Shown here piece by piece: positions 36,227 through 45,665 of a stretch of 64,000 nt of DNA. This DNA comes from Gallibacter sp963558965 (GTDB lineage: Bacteria > Bacillota > Clostridia > Peptostreptococcales > Anaerovoracaceae), in NCBI GenBank assembly GCA_963558965.1, contig CAUWIT010000009.1, positions 1 through 64,000 on the forward strand. The letters run 5' to 3'. The position numbers and the translations under genes were made by a program. Below the pieces are notes generated by a model. The model saw only the letters and a program-made list of their open reading frames with translations, was not told the origin of the DNA and ran no database searches. Within the stretch, counting starts at the first letter, position 1; each line of letters opens with the position of its first letter.

Positions 36227-36407
36227 AAAAATACCTCCTAGATTCTATTTATTACATTTTATCACTTTTCATACAATAATGATACATATTGTTATAAAGC
36301 CATTGGAATTTGATCATTTAAAAAACATAGTACACGTCTTTGAAGTTCATTGATTTTTCAGAATATTTAAATTTTATGTTTAAATTTGTATACATTTAAT
36401 ACAATTG

Positions 36408-36437
36408 TTGACGATAGGCTCGGTAGTATGGTATTAT
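36408..36437 (+). promoter_or_regulatory. Promoter of gdhA
   Basis: TTGACG (36408-36413) and TATTAT (36432-36437) are 18 bases apart, about 55 bases before gdhA. Two TTTAAATTT repeats 13 bases apart lie just upstream and could act as an UP element or operator. The remaining divergent region (36227-36407) shows nothing else I can name. Confidence 0.6.
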
Positions 36438-36491
36438 TTTATTGTTAAATATATCTAATTTAAAAATTCTAAATTAAGGAGACGAGAGAAA

Positions 36492-37838
36492 ATGTCAAAT
36501 CAGTACATTGAAAGAGTTATCGAAGATTGTAAAAAGAACAACCCTGGTGAAGTAGAATTCCATCAGACAGTAGAAGAAGTACTACGTTCACTAGAACCAG
36601 TTATCGAAGCACATCCAGAATACGAAGAACATGCTATTCTAGAAAGACTAGTAGAACCTGAAAGAGGTATCACTTTCAAAGTAACTTGGGTTGATGACAA
36701 CGGCAAAATCCAGGTTAACAAAGGATACAGATATCAGTTCAACAGTGCAATCGGACCTTACAAAGGTGGTCTAAGATTTGCTCCAAACGTATACCCTGGT
36801 ATCATCAAATTCTTAGGATTTGAACAGATCTTCAAGAACAGCTTAACTGGTCTACCTATCGGTGGTGGTAAAGGTGGAGCTGACTTCGATCCAAACGGAA
36901 AATCAGATGCTGAAATCATGAGATTCTGTCAGGCGTTCATCAACGAACTATACAGACACATCGGACCTTCAACTGACGTTCCTGCTGGAGACCTAGGTGT
37001 AGGCGCTAGAGAAATCGGTTACATGTTTGGACAGTACAAAAAACTAGTTAACAGATACGAAGGCGTTCTAACTGGTAAAGGCCTAACTTGGGGTGGTCTA
37101 AACGGAAGAACTGAAGCTACTGGTTATGGTATCGTTTACTATGCAAACGAAATGCTAGAAGCTTGTGGCGAAAAACTAGCTGGAAAAACTGTTGCAGTAT
37201 CAGGATTCGGTAACGTATCTTGGGGTACAGTAATGAAGCTAAACGAACTAGGAGCTAAAGTAATCACAATTTCTGGTCCAGACGGATACATCCTAGACGA
37301 AGATGGAGTTTCAGGAGACAAAGTTGATTACATGCTAGAACTTAGAGGATCAGGTAAGAACATCTGCTCACCATACGCAGAAAAATATCCAAACGCTAAG
37401 TTCATCGCTGGTAAGAAACCTTGGGAAGTTAAGGCTGACCTATACATCCCATGTGCTACTCAGAACGAAATCAGAATCGAAGATGCTGAAACAATGGTTG
37501 CTAACGGATGTAAGTTCCTATGCGAAGGTTCAAACATGTCTTCAACTAACGAAGCTATCGCTTACCTACAGGATAAGGGCGTAGTTGTAGGACCTTCAAA
37601 AGCTGCTAACGCTGGTGGTGTTGCTTGCTCATGTATCGAAATGGGACAGAACGCTGGTAAGACAGTATTCACACCTGAACAGGTACATGCTCAGCTAAAA
37701 GACATCATGGTAAGCATCCACAAAGCATGTAAAGATGCTGCTGAAGAATATGGATTTGGCTACAACCTAGTTGCTGGTGCTAACATCGCTGGTTTCTTAA
37801 AGGTTGCTGACGCTATGATTGCTCAGGGAGTTTGCTAA
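36492..37838 (+). CDS. gdhA: Glutamate dehydrogenase
   Basis: GDH interconverts glutamate and 2-oxoglutarate plus ammonia. The 448-residue length and the MRFCQAFINELYRHIG and DVPAGDLGVGAREIGYMFG segments mark the hexameric type. The catalytic lysine lies in LPIGGGKGGADFDP. The Rossmann fold has AVSGFGNVSWGT and is followed by CATQNEI and VGPSKAANAGGV. Cofactor choice cannot be read with certainty. Leucine codons are CTA in 23 of 27 cases, and Asn, Tyr and Ile favour C-ending codons, a sign of very high expression. It has its own promoter and a strong terminator. Confidence 0.97.
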   Translation: MSNQYIERVIEDCKKNNPGEVEFHQTVEEVLRSLEPVIEAHPEYEEHAILERLVEPERGITFKVTWVDDNGKIQVNKGYRYQFNSAIGPYKGGLRFAPNVYPGIIKFLGFEQIFKNSLTGLPIGGGKGGADFDPNGKSDAEIMRFCQAFINELYRHIGPSTDVPAGDLGVGAREIGYMFGQYKKLVNRYEGVLTGKGLTWGGLNGRTEATGYGIVYYANEMLEACGEKLAGKTVAVSGFGNVSWGTVMKLNELGAKVITISGPDGYILDEDGVSGDKVDYMLELRGSGKNICSPYAEKYPNAKFIAGKKPWEVKADLYIPCATQNEIRIEDAETMVANGCKFLCEGSNMSSTNEAIAYLQDKGVVVGPSKAANAGGVACSCIEMGQNAGKTVFTPEQVHAQLKDIMVSIHKACKDAAEEYGFGYNLVAGANIAGFLKVADAMIAQGVC

Positions 37839-37897
37839 TCTATCGATAACCGCAAAAAGTCAATCGAAAGAAAACAAAATTAGATAACTAAAAAAGG

Positions 37898-37924
37898 CCG
37901 GTCGTTTATAACGACCGGTTTTTT
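37898..37924. terminator. Strong bidirectional terminator between gdhA and addA
   Basis: CCGGTCGTT and AACGACCGG form a GC-rich 9-bp stem with a 3-base loop, followed by T6 on the plus strand and by A/T-rich sequence on the other. The two genes converge here. Confidence 0.9.
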
Positions 37925-37938
37925 CATTTCCATTTTAT

Positions 37939-40900
37939 TTATTTGATTAGTAAAGCTTCATCTTTTTCAAACAAGTACAAATATGATTCTTTCACTTTTT
38001 TACCTGTTGCTTCTTCTAAAGCAAGTCTATATAAATTGATTTGTTCTCTGTAGCTTTGTCCAATATTTTCTGTATTATAATTTGTTTTGTAGTCAATTAA
38101 TACTAAATCTTCACCTTCTTCAAAATAACAGTCTATAATACCTTGTACCATAGTTTCTACTCCATTTCTATTATAAAGAAGTGTAAACATTTTTTCCTTT
38201 TGACAATTGTTTTGGGCTGCTCTTTTACCAATATCATTTTTAAAGAACTTGTTTATCTTATCAATTTTAATCTTTTTGCCCACTTGCTCGTCTATGATAC
38301 CTTTATCTAACAAATCATTTACAACTGTTGAAATATAATCCTCACCTTCATTATATGCCTTTTCAAAGTCCAAATATTCCATTACCGAATGGTAAGCCGT
38401 ACCTACTGCCGCCTTAGAAACAACTTTGCTTTGTGGCTGTCTACGTTTTTTTCGTTTAATATACTTAATAGAGTTTTTTCTATTTAATTCACTTACACTA
38501 TACTTGGATTTTGTATCTAATGCTTCTCTGTTAGGATATTGGTAATTCATTATTTTCTCTACAGTTTCAATATCCTCTTCTCCTAAAGTTGAAGCATCTT
38601 CAACAAACTTTTTGAGATCATCATGATGTTTTGCATTATCAACTTCATTATTTAGATATTGAGTAAGCACTCCTCCAGCTACTAAGTTTACTTTGTAATG
38701 TTTATGATTGATATTAGGATAAATAAAGTCCATGTAACACTTTTCACTTAGCATACCAGTATCTGCTTTTGTATCATACTCCTCTATATTTTTAACATTG
38801 CCAATTAAATACAATCTATCTTTAGCTCTTGTCATAGCAACATACAAAATACGAAGTTCTTCTTCTAATTCTTCATTTTCATTTGCATTTTTTATAGTAT
38901 GTTGCAAAAGTGTATTTCTTTTAGTATGATTTTTTAAATCAACACAAGTAAGACCTATTCCCAAGTCTTTATGACTCATACCTATAGCTTCAGTTTTATC
39001 AAAATTAAATCTCTTTGTTGTACCAGGTATAATTACTACTGGATATTCAAGGCCTTTACTTTTATGAATGGTTGTTATCTGCACTGTATCATCTTCTTCA
39101 GATAACAGACTTTCTTGCCCTACTTCAACTCTTGCTTTTACTTTTTCTATATACTTTAAAAGTCCATAAATCGTATTATCTCCAGTTTTACTGTATGAAC
39201 TTGTTTTATCTAAAAATGTTCTAAGATTTAATTGTCTCTGTCTACCATCTTGCATAGTTGCAGCATAAGTATATAGGCCGCTTTCCTTCATAAGGGTCCA
39301 TACAAATGTTTCTATAGGAGTAAATCTAGCTAATTCTTTCCACTTTGCTAGTTTGTCTAATACAGACTTACATTTTGTCTTTAAGTATTCATTTTCGCCT
39401 TCATCTGAATAATTTTTAAAAGCTTGATTGAATTGAACCGTTTTATCACTAAGTCTTATTTCAACAAGTTCATTTGTTTCAAAATTAAATATAGGTGATT
39501 TTAATACTCCAACTAATGGAATATCTTGTCTGCTGTTATCAATAATTTGAAGTAAATTAACTAATAAATTAATTTCAACTGTTTCAAAATATCCAGTATT
39601 GCTACTTAAATATACTGGAATATTGTTGTCAGCTAAAACTTCTCTAAAAATTTCACCCCAACCTTTGATACCACGCATTAAAATTACAATATCCCTATAT
39701 GATATTGTTTTCACTTTATCTGCTTTGTGATCATAATACTCTGTGCCGACAATATCATTGATAATTTTTACAGCATATGTAGCTTCAGCCTCTGCAGAAG
39801 TTAAATCTTCTAAAGTTTCATCAACTTCTTCATTTCCCATGTTTTGATATTTACCTATCAAAGTCAATTCTGCAGTAAAATCATAGCCCTCTTTTGAATT
39901 TGCACCTGGATAAAGGACTGCTTTATCGTCATACCCTTCCATAATGTTTTCAAAGATACAATTTATTGAATTTAAAATAGGTGTTTTACTTCTAAAGTTT
40001 TGATTTAAGTCTATCTTTGTGCTATTTGTTGCACTTATATCTTCATATTGCGCATATCTTTTTTTAAATATATCTGGTTCTGCAAGTCTAAATCTGTAGA
40101 TACTCTGTTTTATATCTCCTACTAAAAACAAATTATCATCACGTTTTATACTGTCTATAATAACTTCCTGCAAAAAGTTACTGTCCTGATACTCGTCTAT
40201 AAAGATGTACTTGTACTTTTCTCTACACTCTTTGCAAACAGCTTCATCCTCTAATATTTCAATAGCAAAATGCTCAATATCATTGAAGTCCATTATCTTC
40301 TTTTCTTCTTTTTCGGCTTTAAAAGCTATATCAAATTTAATAAGTAAATCTTCTAAAACCTTCATATTGTCATATGTGCTATATATATCTAAAAACAAAT
40401 TGTCCATAGTATCTACAAAATAGACATTTTTTAGAGTATCAATATATTCTTTAGCTTTATCGCGTATGGCTTTTACATTTTCTTTTATACCATCGTATAT
40501 GCTTTTTTCTTCTTTGTTAGCCCTTATAACTTTTGCCTTATAGTCATTTACTAAATTTCCAGCTAACTCAAATTTTTCAGATTTTACAGCTTTTATAATA
40601 TCTTCTATGTACTCAATATCTGCGCTTTGAGTTTTAGCCAATCTGTCCATTTGATTGTCTAGCAAATATTCATTTGCCTTCTTAACATTTTTATATGCCT
40701 TATTAAGACATTCGAGAATATCATCAACTACTCTCTTATAAAGACTAGTATTTTTATAATCTTTGTACTGCGCTACATCCTCTACACTTTTATGTAGCCA
40801 CTTAAATGGCTTAGGCATAGCCATAATCCTATTGTAGATTTTAAGTATGCTATCCTTTAGTTTCGCTTCATTTTTATGGCTGCTGTAACAGTTTAGAAAA

Positions 40901-41364
40901 TTGATAAAATCTTCATTGTTTTCCCTGTTAAATTCGTCCTCAAACACTTCATCAATAGCCTTGATTTTCAACAGCTCAGTCTGAATTTCATCTGCAATTT
41001 TCAAATTTGGATTTATATCTTTTATATAAAAGTATTTTCTGATTATATCTAAAGCAAAGGAATGAAAAGTGGAAATTGAAGCTTTTGGCATAAGCTCAAG
41101 CTGTTTTCTCAAAAACTCCAAATCATCATTTCCTTCACTTATACGTTTTTTAATAGCTTTTACTATTTTTTCTTTCATTTCAGAAGCAGCCGCTTTAGTA
41201 AAAGTAACTACAAGAAGCTGGTCAACATTTACATGTTCCTCCAAAATCAAACGCAAAATACGTTCAACAAGAACTGCTGTCTTACCTGAACCAGCAGCCG
41301 CCGCTACTAAAATATTTTTATTTCTCGTCTCAATGGCTTCCGCCTGTTTTTCCGTCCACTTCAT
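37939..41364 (-). CDS. addA: ATP-dependent helicase/nuclease subunit A
   Basis: AddA is the UvrD-type helicase and nuclease of the AddAB complex that resects double-strand breaks. The 1141-residue protein begins WTEKQAEAIETRNKNILVAAAAGSGKTAVLVERI (split here across Walker A), has YIFIDEYQDSN and LVGDIKQSIYRFR, TIHKSKGLEYPVV, YVAMTRAKDRLYLIG, and a C-terminal nuclease domain with VLIDYKTNYN. It is shorter than the roughly 1230 residues common in Bacilli. addB, which usually lies immediately upstream, is absent; gpmI is there instead. Confidence 0.95.
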   Translation of the reverse strand: MKWTEKQAEAIETRNKNILVAAAAGSGKTAVLVERILRLILEEHVNVDQLLVVTFTKAAASEMKEKIVKAIKKRISEGNDDLEFLRKQLELMPKASISTFHSFALDIIRKYFYIKDINPNLKIADEIQTELLKIKAIDEVFEDEFNRENNEDFINFLNCYSSHKNEAKLKDSILKIYNRIMAMPKPFKWLHKSVEDVAQYKDYKNTSLYKRVVDDILECLNKAYKNVKKANEYLLDNQMDRLAKTQSADIEYIEDIIKAVKSEKFELAGNLVNDYKAKVIRANKEEKSIYDGIKENVKAIRDKAKEYIDTLKNVYFVDTMDNLFLDIYSTYDNMKVLEDLLIKFDIAFKAEKEEKKIMDFNDIEHFAIEILEDEAVCKECREKYKYIFIDEYQDSNFLQEVIIDSIKRDDNLFLVGDIKQSIYRFRLAEPDIFKKRYAQYEDISATNSTKIDLNQNFRSKTPILNSINCIFENIMEGYDDKAVLYPGANSKEGYDFTAELTLIGKYQNMGNEEVDETLEDLTSAEAEATYAVKIINDIVGTEYYDHKADKVKTISYRDIVILMRGIKGWGEIFREVLADNNIPVYLSSNTGYFETVEINLLVNLLQIIDNSRQDIPLVGVLKSPIFNFETNELVEIRLSDKTVQFNQAFKNYSDEGENEYLKTKCKSVLDKLAKWKELARFTPIETFVWTLMKESGLYTYAATMQDGRQRQLNLRTFLDKTSSYSKTGDNTIYGLLKYIEKVKARVEVGQESLLSEEDDTVQITTIHKSKGLEYPVVIIPGTTKRFNFDKTEAIGMSHKDLGIGLTCVDLKNHTKRNTLLQHTIKNANENEELEEELRILYVAMTRAKDRLYLIGNVKNIEEYDTKADTGMLSEKCYMDFIYPNINHKHYKVNLVAGGVLTQYLNNEVDNAKHHDDLKKFVEDASTLGEEDIETVEKIMNYQYPNREALDTKSKYSVSELNRKNSIKYIKRKKRRQPQSKVVSKAAVGTAYHSVMEYLDFEKAYNEGEDYISTVVNDLLDKGIIDEQVGKKIKIDKINKFFKNDIGKRAAQNNCQKEKMFTLLYNRNGVETMVQGIIDCYFEEGEDLVLIDYKTNYNTENIGQSYREQINLYRLALEEATGKKVKESYLYLFEKDEALLIK

Positions 41365-41367
41365 TTA

Positions 41368-42888
41368 CTATCCCTCGATTAAAGTAGTACCTGTCATTTC
41401 TTTAGGCTGCTCTAAATTCATTAAATCAAGCAAAGTAGGTGCGATATCTGCTAATTTACCACCGTCTTTTAAATTCTTTGGATTGTTTGCAATATGCATC
41501 AAAGGTACTTTATTTAAACTGTGTGCAGTGACAACATTGCCATTCTCGTCTAACATAACATCAGCATTGCCATGATCTGCAGTAAGTAAAATCTGACCAT
41601 CTAACTCCAATACCTTTTTCACGATTTTATCCACACATACATCTAAAGCTTCAATAGCCTTAATCGCAGCTTCCATAACACCTGTATGACCAACCATATC
41701 TGCATTGGCAAAATTTAAAATTACTAAGTCGTAGTCTGCCATTCTCTCAACAACATTTTCAGTCACTTCATAAGCGCTCATTTCTGGCTGTAAGTCGTAA
41801 GTTGCAACCTTTGGAGAATTTATCAAAAGTCTATCCTCATTTTTATTTGGTTCTTCTACGCCGCCGTTAAAGAAAAATGTCACGTGAGCATATTTTTCTG
41901 TTTCAGCTATACGTAGCTGTTTTAAACCTTGAGCAGCAATATATTCGCCTAAAGTATTAACTAAAGTTTCTGGCGGATAAGCTACATTGACATTTTCAAA
42001 AGATGCATCGTATTGTGTCATGCATACATAAGACAAATCTGACAGTTGTTTTCTTTCAAATCCCTCGAATTTATCTTCTGTAAATGCTCTTGTTATTTCT
42101 CTAGCTCTGTCAGGTCTAAAGTTGAACATAATCATGCTGTCCCCATCTTTTACAACACCTGCTTCGTCTATTACAGTAGGAATGACAAATTCGTCGTTTT
42201 CATCGTTTTCGTATGCAAAGTCTACTGCCGCTTTTGCACTTGTTGCCTTGCGACCTACTCCACTTGTCATAGCCTGGTAAGCCTTGCTTACTCTTTCCCA
42301 TCTATTGTCTCTATCCATTGCATAATATCTACCTGAAATAGTTGCAATTTTACCAGTTCCAATTTCATCCATTAAATTTTCGATTTCTTCAATATAGATT
42401 TTTGCACATCTTGGAGCAACGTCTCTACCATCTAAGAAACAATGTAAGTAAACTTTTTCCACATTGTTTTTATTAGCTAATTTTATTAAACCTTTTAGGT
42501 GTTCAATATGGCTGTGCACACCTCCATCAGATAGTAACCCTAATAGATGAAGTGCTCCTCCTGTTTTTTTAGCGTGATCAATTGCATATAAAAATACTTT
42601 ATTGTCAAAGAAGTTTCCATTTTCTATTTCATTTGTAATCCTAGAAAGCTCCTGAAAAACTACTCTGCCCGCACCGATATTTAAATGGCCAACTTCAGAA
42701 TTACCCATCTGACCATCTGGCAAACCTACATCTTTACCTGCTGCACCTATAACAGTATTTGGATATTTTTCAAAAAGTTTATCCAAATTAGGTGTGTTAG
42801 CAAGCTTAATTGCATTGCCCTCTCTCTTTGGATTAGCTCCAAATCCATCTAAAATCATTAACATTGTCGGCTTATTAAAAGTTGTCAT
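41368..42888 (-). CDS. gpmI: 2,3-bisphosphoglycerate-independent phosphoglycerate mutase
   Basis: GpmI interconverts 3- and 2-phosphoglycerate in glycolysis with manganese. The 506-residue length is typical. Motifs include MLMILDGFG, GQMGNSEVGHLNIGAGRVV with the phosphoserine nucleophile, LHCFLDGRDVAP, FNFRPDRARE, and the metal sites NFANADMVGHTG and LLTADHGNAD. It lies 3 bases before addA and 2 after the FAD dehydrogenase gene, outside the usual gap-pgk-tpi-gpmI-eno cluster. Confidence 0.97.
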   Translation of the reverse strand: MTTFNKPTMLMILDGFGANPKREGNAIKLANTPNLDKLFEKYPNTVIGAAGKDVGLPDGQMGNSEVGHLNIGAGRVVFQELSRITNEIENGNFFDNKVFLYAIDHAKKTGGALHLLGLLSDGGVHSHIEHLKGLIKLANKNNVEKVYLHCFLDGRDVAPRCAKIYIEEIENLMDEIGTGKIATISGRYYAMDRDNRWERVSKAYQAMTSGVGRKATSAKAAVDFAYENDENDEFVIPTVIDEAGVVKDGDSMIMFNFRPDRAREITRAFTEDKFEGFERKQLSDLSYVCMTQYDASFENVNVAYPPETLVNTLGEYIAAQGLKQLRIAETEKYAHVTFFFNGGVEEPNKNEDRLLINSPKVATYDLQPEMSAYEVTENVVERMADYDLVILNFANADMVGHTGVMEAAIKAIEALDVCVDKIVKKVLELDGQILLTADHGNADVMLDENGNVVTAHSLNKVPLMHIANNPKNLKDGGKLADIAPTLLDLMNLEQPKEMTGTTLIEG

Positions 42889-42890
42889 TT

Positions 42891-44405
42891 CTATTTATCC
42901 TCCCCAATTTTTTCAGCAATTTTTATACCATCTACCGCCGCAGAAACTATGCCACCTGCATATCCTGCACCTTCTCCTGCTGGATATATACCAGCTATAT
43001 TTGATTGCATATTTTCATCTCTTTTAAATCTAACTGGCGATGAGCTACGAGTTTCAACGCCTTTCATAACTGCATCTGGCATATCGAAGCCTTTTAATTT
43101 TTTGCCCATTTGTGGCAACGCTTCTTTAATAGACTCAACAGCAAAATCAGGTAAACATTTTGCAATGTCTGAGTTATCAAAATCCTGCCATTTGCAAGTA
43201 GGAAAACTATATCCTCCAGAAATTTCATATGCTTTTCTTTCATATTTTTCTTGAAAATCTACGCCTGCAAGAGGGTGATTTGAACCGAAATCTTCGACTC
43301 TAACATCTACTAAAAGTCCGCTGTTAGCAAGCTTGCCATCTCTTGCTCGATAGCTCATACCATTTGTAACGACTTGTCCCTTTGAAGAGGAAGCCATTAC
43401 TACTACTCCACCTGGACACATACAAAAAGTATATACTCCTCGACCATTTTTACATCTGTAATTTAATTTATAATCTGCCGCCCCAAGTTTTTTTGCAATT
43501 TCATTTGAGCCATATTGGGCTTTATTTATCACTTCTTGAGGATGCTCTATACGCACTCCAATTGAAAACGGCTTTTGATTCATCTCTAAACTGTTTTCGT
43601 AAAGCATCTTAAATGTGTCTCTAGCGCTATGACCTATTGCAAAAACAGCTTTATCGCATGGTATTTCATAAGTGTTCTCGCCATCTTTACCATTTAAATC
43701 CTTAACTACTAAACCTTTTAATTGATTATCTTTTTTTATTAGATCTACTACTTGTGAAGAAAATCTAATTTCTCCACCTAGCTCTACGATATTTTCTCTC
43801 ATGTTTTTTACAACATCTTTTAAAATATCAGTTCCAATATGAGCCTTGTGTTTATATAAAATATCTTCTGGTGCGCCAAAATTAACAAACTCTTCTAGGA
43901 CTTTTCTTATACGCTTATCCTTGATGCCAGTTGTCAATTTACCATCGGAAAAAGTCCCAGCGCCACCTTCTCCAAATTGTACATTTGAATTTTCATCAAG
44001 TTGACCAGTTTCCCAAAATTTATGAACATCTAAAGTTCTATCCTCAACATTTTTGCCACGCTCTAACACAATAGGCTTATATCCCATCTGCGCCAAAACT
44101 AAAGCTGCAAACATGCCGCATGGCCCAAATCCTACAATAACTGGTCTTTTGTCTTTGCTGTAATTGCAATCGACAAACTCATATGTTAAATCCGGTGCTT
44201 CCGGCAAATCAACCTTTTTATTACAATTGAAATCAACTGTAAGACTTCTTTTTATATTATTTTTATCTCTAGCATCTATGGACTCTTTTACAACTTTAAA
44301 ATCTTGTATTTTCAAGTTTTTAACTTTAAGTTTTTTCCCAATTTTTTTAGGAATAACTTCCCACAAATCATCGATGCCAATTTTTATTTCATGTATTCTG
44401 TACAT
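42891..44405 (-). CDS. Uncharacterised FAD-dependent dehydrogenase (COG2509 type)
   Basis: A 504-residue flavoprotein. An N-terminal ferredoxin-like part (about 1-95) is followed by PVIVGFGPCGMFAALVLAQMG, the FAD dinucleotide loop, VQFGEGGAGTFSDGKLTTG, and the C-terminal PAGEGAGYAGGIVSAAVDGIKIAE, the block that closes the FAD site. These mark the conserved COG2509 family, whose substrate is not established. Its start overlaps the upstream YhiN-type gene by 22 bases, so two flavoproteins are made from adjoining frames. Confidence 0.85.
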   Translation of the reverse strand: MYRIHEIKIGIDDLWEVIPKKIGKKLKVKNLKIQDFKVVKESIDARDKNNIKRSLTVDFNCNKKVDLPEAPDLTYEFVDCNYSKDKRPVIVGFGPCGMFAALVLAQMGYKPIVLERGKNVEDRTLDVHKFWETGQLDENSNVQFGEGGAGTFSDGKLTTGIKDKRIRKVLEEFVNFGAPEDILYKHKAHIGTDILKDVVKNMRENIVELGGEIRFSSQVVDLIKKDNQLKGLVVKDLNGKDGENTYEIPCDKAVFAIGHSARDTFKMLYENSLEMNQKPFSIGVRIEHPQEVINKAQYGSNEIAKKLGAADYKLNYRCKNGRGVYTFCMCPGGVVVMASSSKGQVVTNGMSYRARDGKLANSGLLVDVRVEDFGSNHPLAGVDFQEKYERKAYEISGGYSFPTCKWQDFDNSDIAKCLPDFAVESIKEALPQMGKKLKGFDMPDAVMKGVETRSSSPVRFKRDENMQSNIAGIYPAGEGAGYAGGIVSAAVDGIKIAEKIGEDK

Positions 44406-45565
44406 ATTGCCTTTCCTGCTTTTCTAGCTGTCTCCCAAGCATTTTCCAAATTATATCCACCACATGGCCCTTGATAATCAATAACCTCTCCTGTAAAGTA
44501 GATACCTTTGCATACAAGAGACTCCATTGTATCCCAGTTAAAATCATCCCAAGATACGCCTCCTGCAGTGCACTGCGCTTCCTTCCAGCCTTTTACTCCT
44601 GTAATATTAAATCTCACATGTCTAAACTCATTTATAATTTCTTTAAGAGAGCTATCGTCTAACTGATTTGCCATCTTATACTTATCGCTCCATTTTTTTA
44701 ACAACTTGTGGGCGATATTGCTGTTGACAATAGAATTAAGCAAATCCAAAGTTTTCAATCCTTTTATCCCTCTTCTCAAAGATAAAATATGTAAGATTTC
44801 CATATCCCTATACCCGCTTATAAAATCGGCTTCAATATAATAATCCTTAAACTTTATCTCTTTGCTCAATCTAATAAAACTGCTCATATTAAATACACAG
44901 ATACCTGACAAGCCGTCTTTTGTAAACTGAATTTCACCTTGCTGTGCATCCACCAAAAAGTCATTCCTATACAAAGTGACTTTGCCCTTTGCTCGAACCC
45001 CTGATAAAACACCTAGCTCCTCATTTTTACATTCGATAGGTACTAGGGCAGGAATGACTTTGTTGACTTTGTGTTCTAAGTTTGTAGCTAGTTTATATCC
45101 ATCACCTGTAGTACCAAAGGCTGCTGCCGCTTTACCTCCTGTAGCAATTACCACTTTTTCGGCTATTATTTCATTTTTATCTGTTATGATTTTGTAACTT
45201 CCATTTTTCTGTTTTTGAATATCTGTTACAGCAGTTTTTAGCATAATATCTATTTCATAAGCATTTATCATATTTTCCATTGCAAAAACTACATCTGCTG
45301 CTTTTTCTGAAACAGGATATGCTCTCCCTTCTTCTGTTACTTTTATTTCAACGCCAATATTTCTAAAATCTCGGCATGTTGTACCAAAAGTATGGCAATT
45401 TGCATTGGTAATATTACATCTACCATTGCCAGTAGCATAAATTTTACTTCCTAGTTTTTCTTTTTTCTCTATTATTAAAATACTTAATGATGGTTTGTTT
45501 TGCGCTATTTTTATAGCTGTCATCATACCTGATGCTCCTCCACCAATAATGCAAACATTTGTCAT
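44384..45565 (-). CDS. HI0933/YhiN-family NAD(P)/FAD-dependent oxidoreductase
   Basis: A 393-residue flavoprotein. It starts TNVCIIGGGASGMMTAIKIAQ, the FAD Rossmann loop, followed by GSKIYATGNGRCNITN, a hallmark of the HI0933 (YhiN) family, ATGGKAAAAFGTTGDGY, and a C-terminal GEVIDYQGPCGGYNLENAWETA block. The ATG at 45565 has GGAGG 5 bases upstream; an in-frame ATG 12 bases earlier lacks a site. The physiological substrate of the family is unknown. It diverges from the metallophosphoesterase gene. Confidence 0.88.
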   Translation of the reverse strand: MTNVCIIGGGASGMMTAIKIAQNKPSLSILIIEKKEKLGSKIYATGNGRCNITNANCHTFGTTCRDFRNIGVEIKVTEEGRAYPVSEKAADVVFAMENMINAYEIDIMLKTAVTDIQKQKNGSYKIITDKNEIIAEKVVIATGGKAAAAFGTTGDGYKLATNLEHKVNKVIPALVPIECKNEELGVLSGVRAKGKVTLYRNDFLVDAQQGEIQFTKDGLSGICVFNMSSFIRLSKEIKFKDYYIEADFISGYRDMEILHILSLRRGIKGLKTLDLLNSIVNSNIAHKLLKKWSDKYKMANQLDDSSLKEIINEFRHVRFNITGVKGWKEAQCTAGGVSWDDFNWDTMESLVCKGIYFTGEVIDYQGPCGGYNLENAWETARKAGKAICTEYMK

Positions 45566-45665
45566 ATTTACCTCCAAAATATCCTTTATTATATCACGAA
45601 TTACCTATGTAATACTACCTCTCTATATGGTAAAATATACGATAGGTAACGAAGGAGGACTATTT

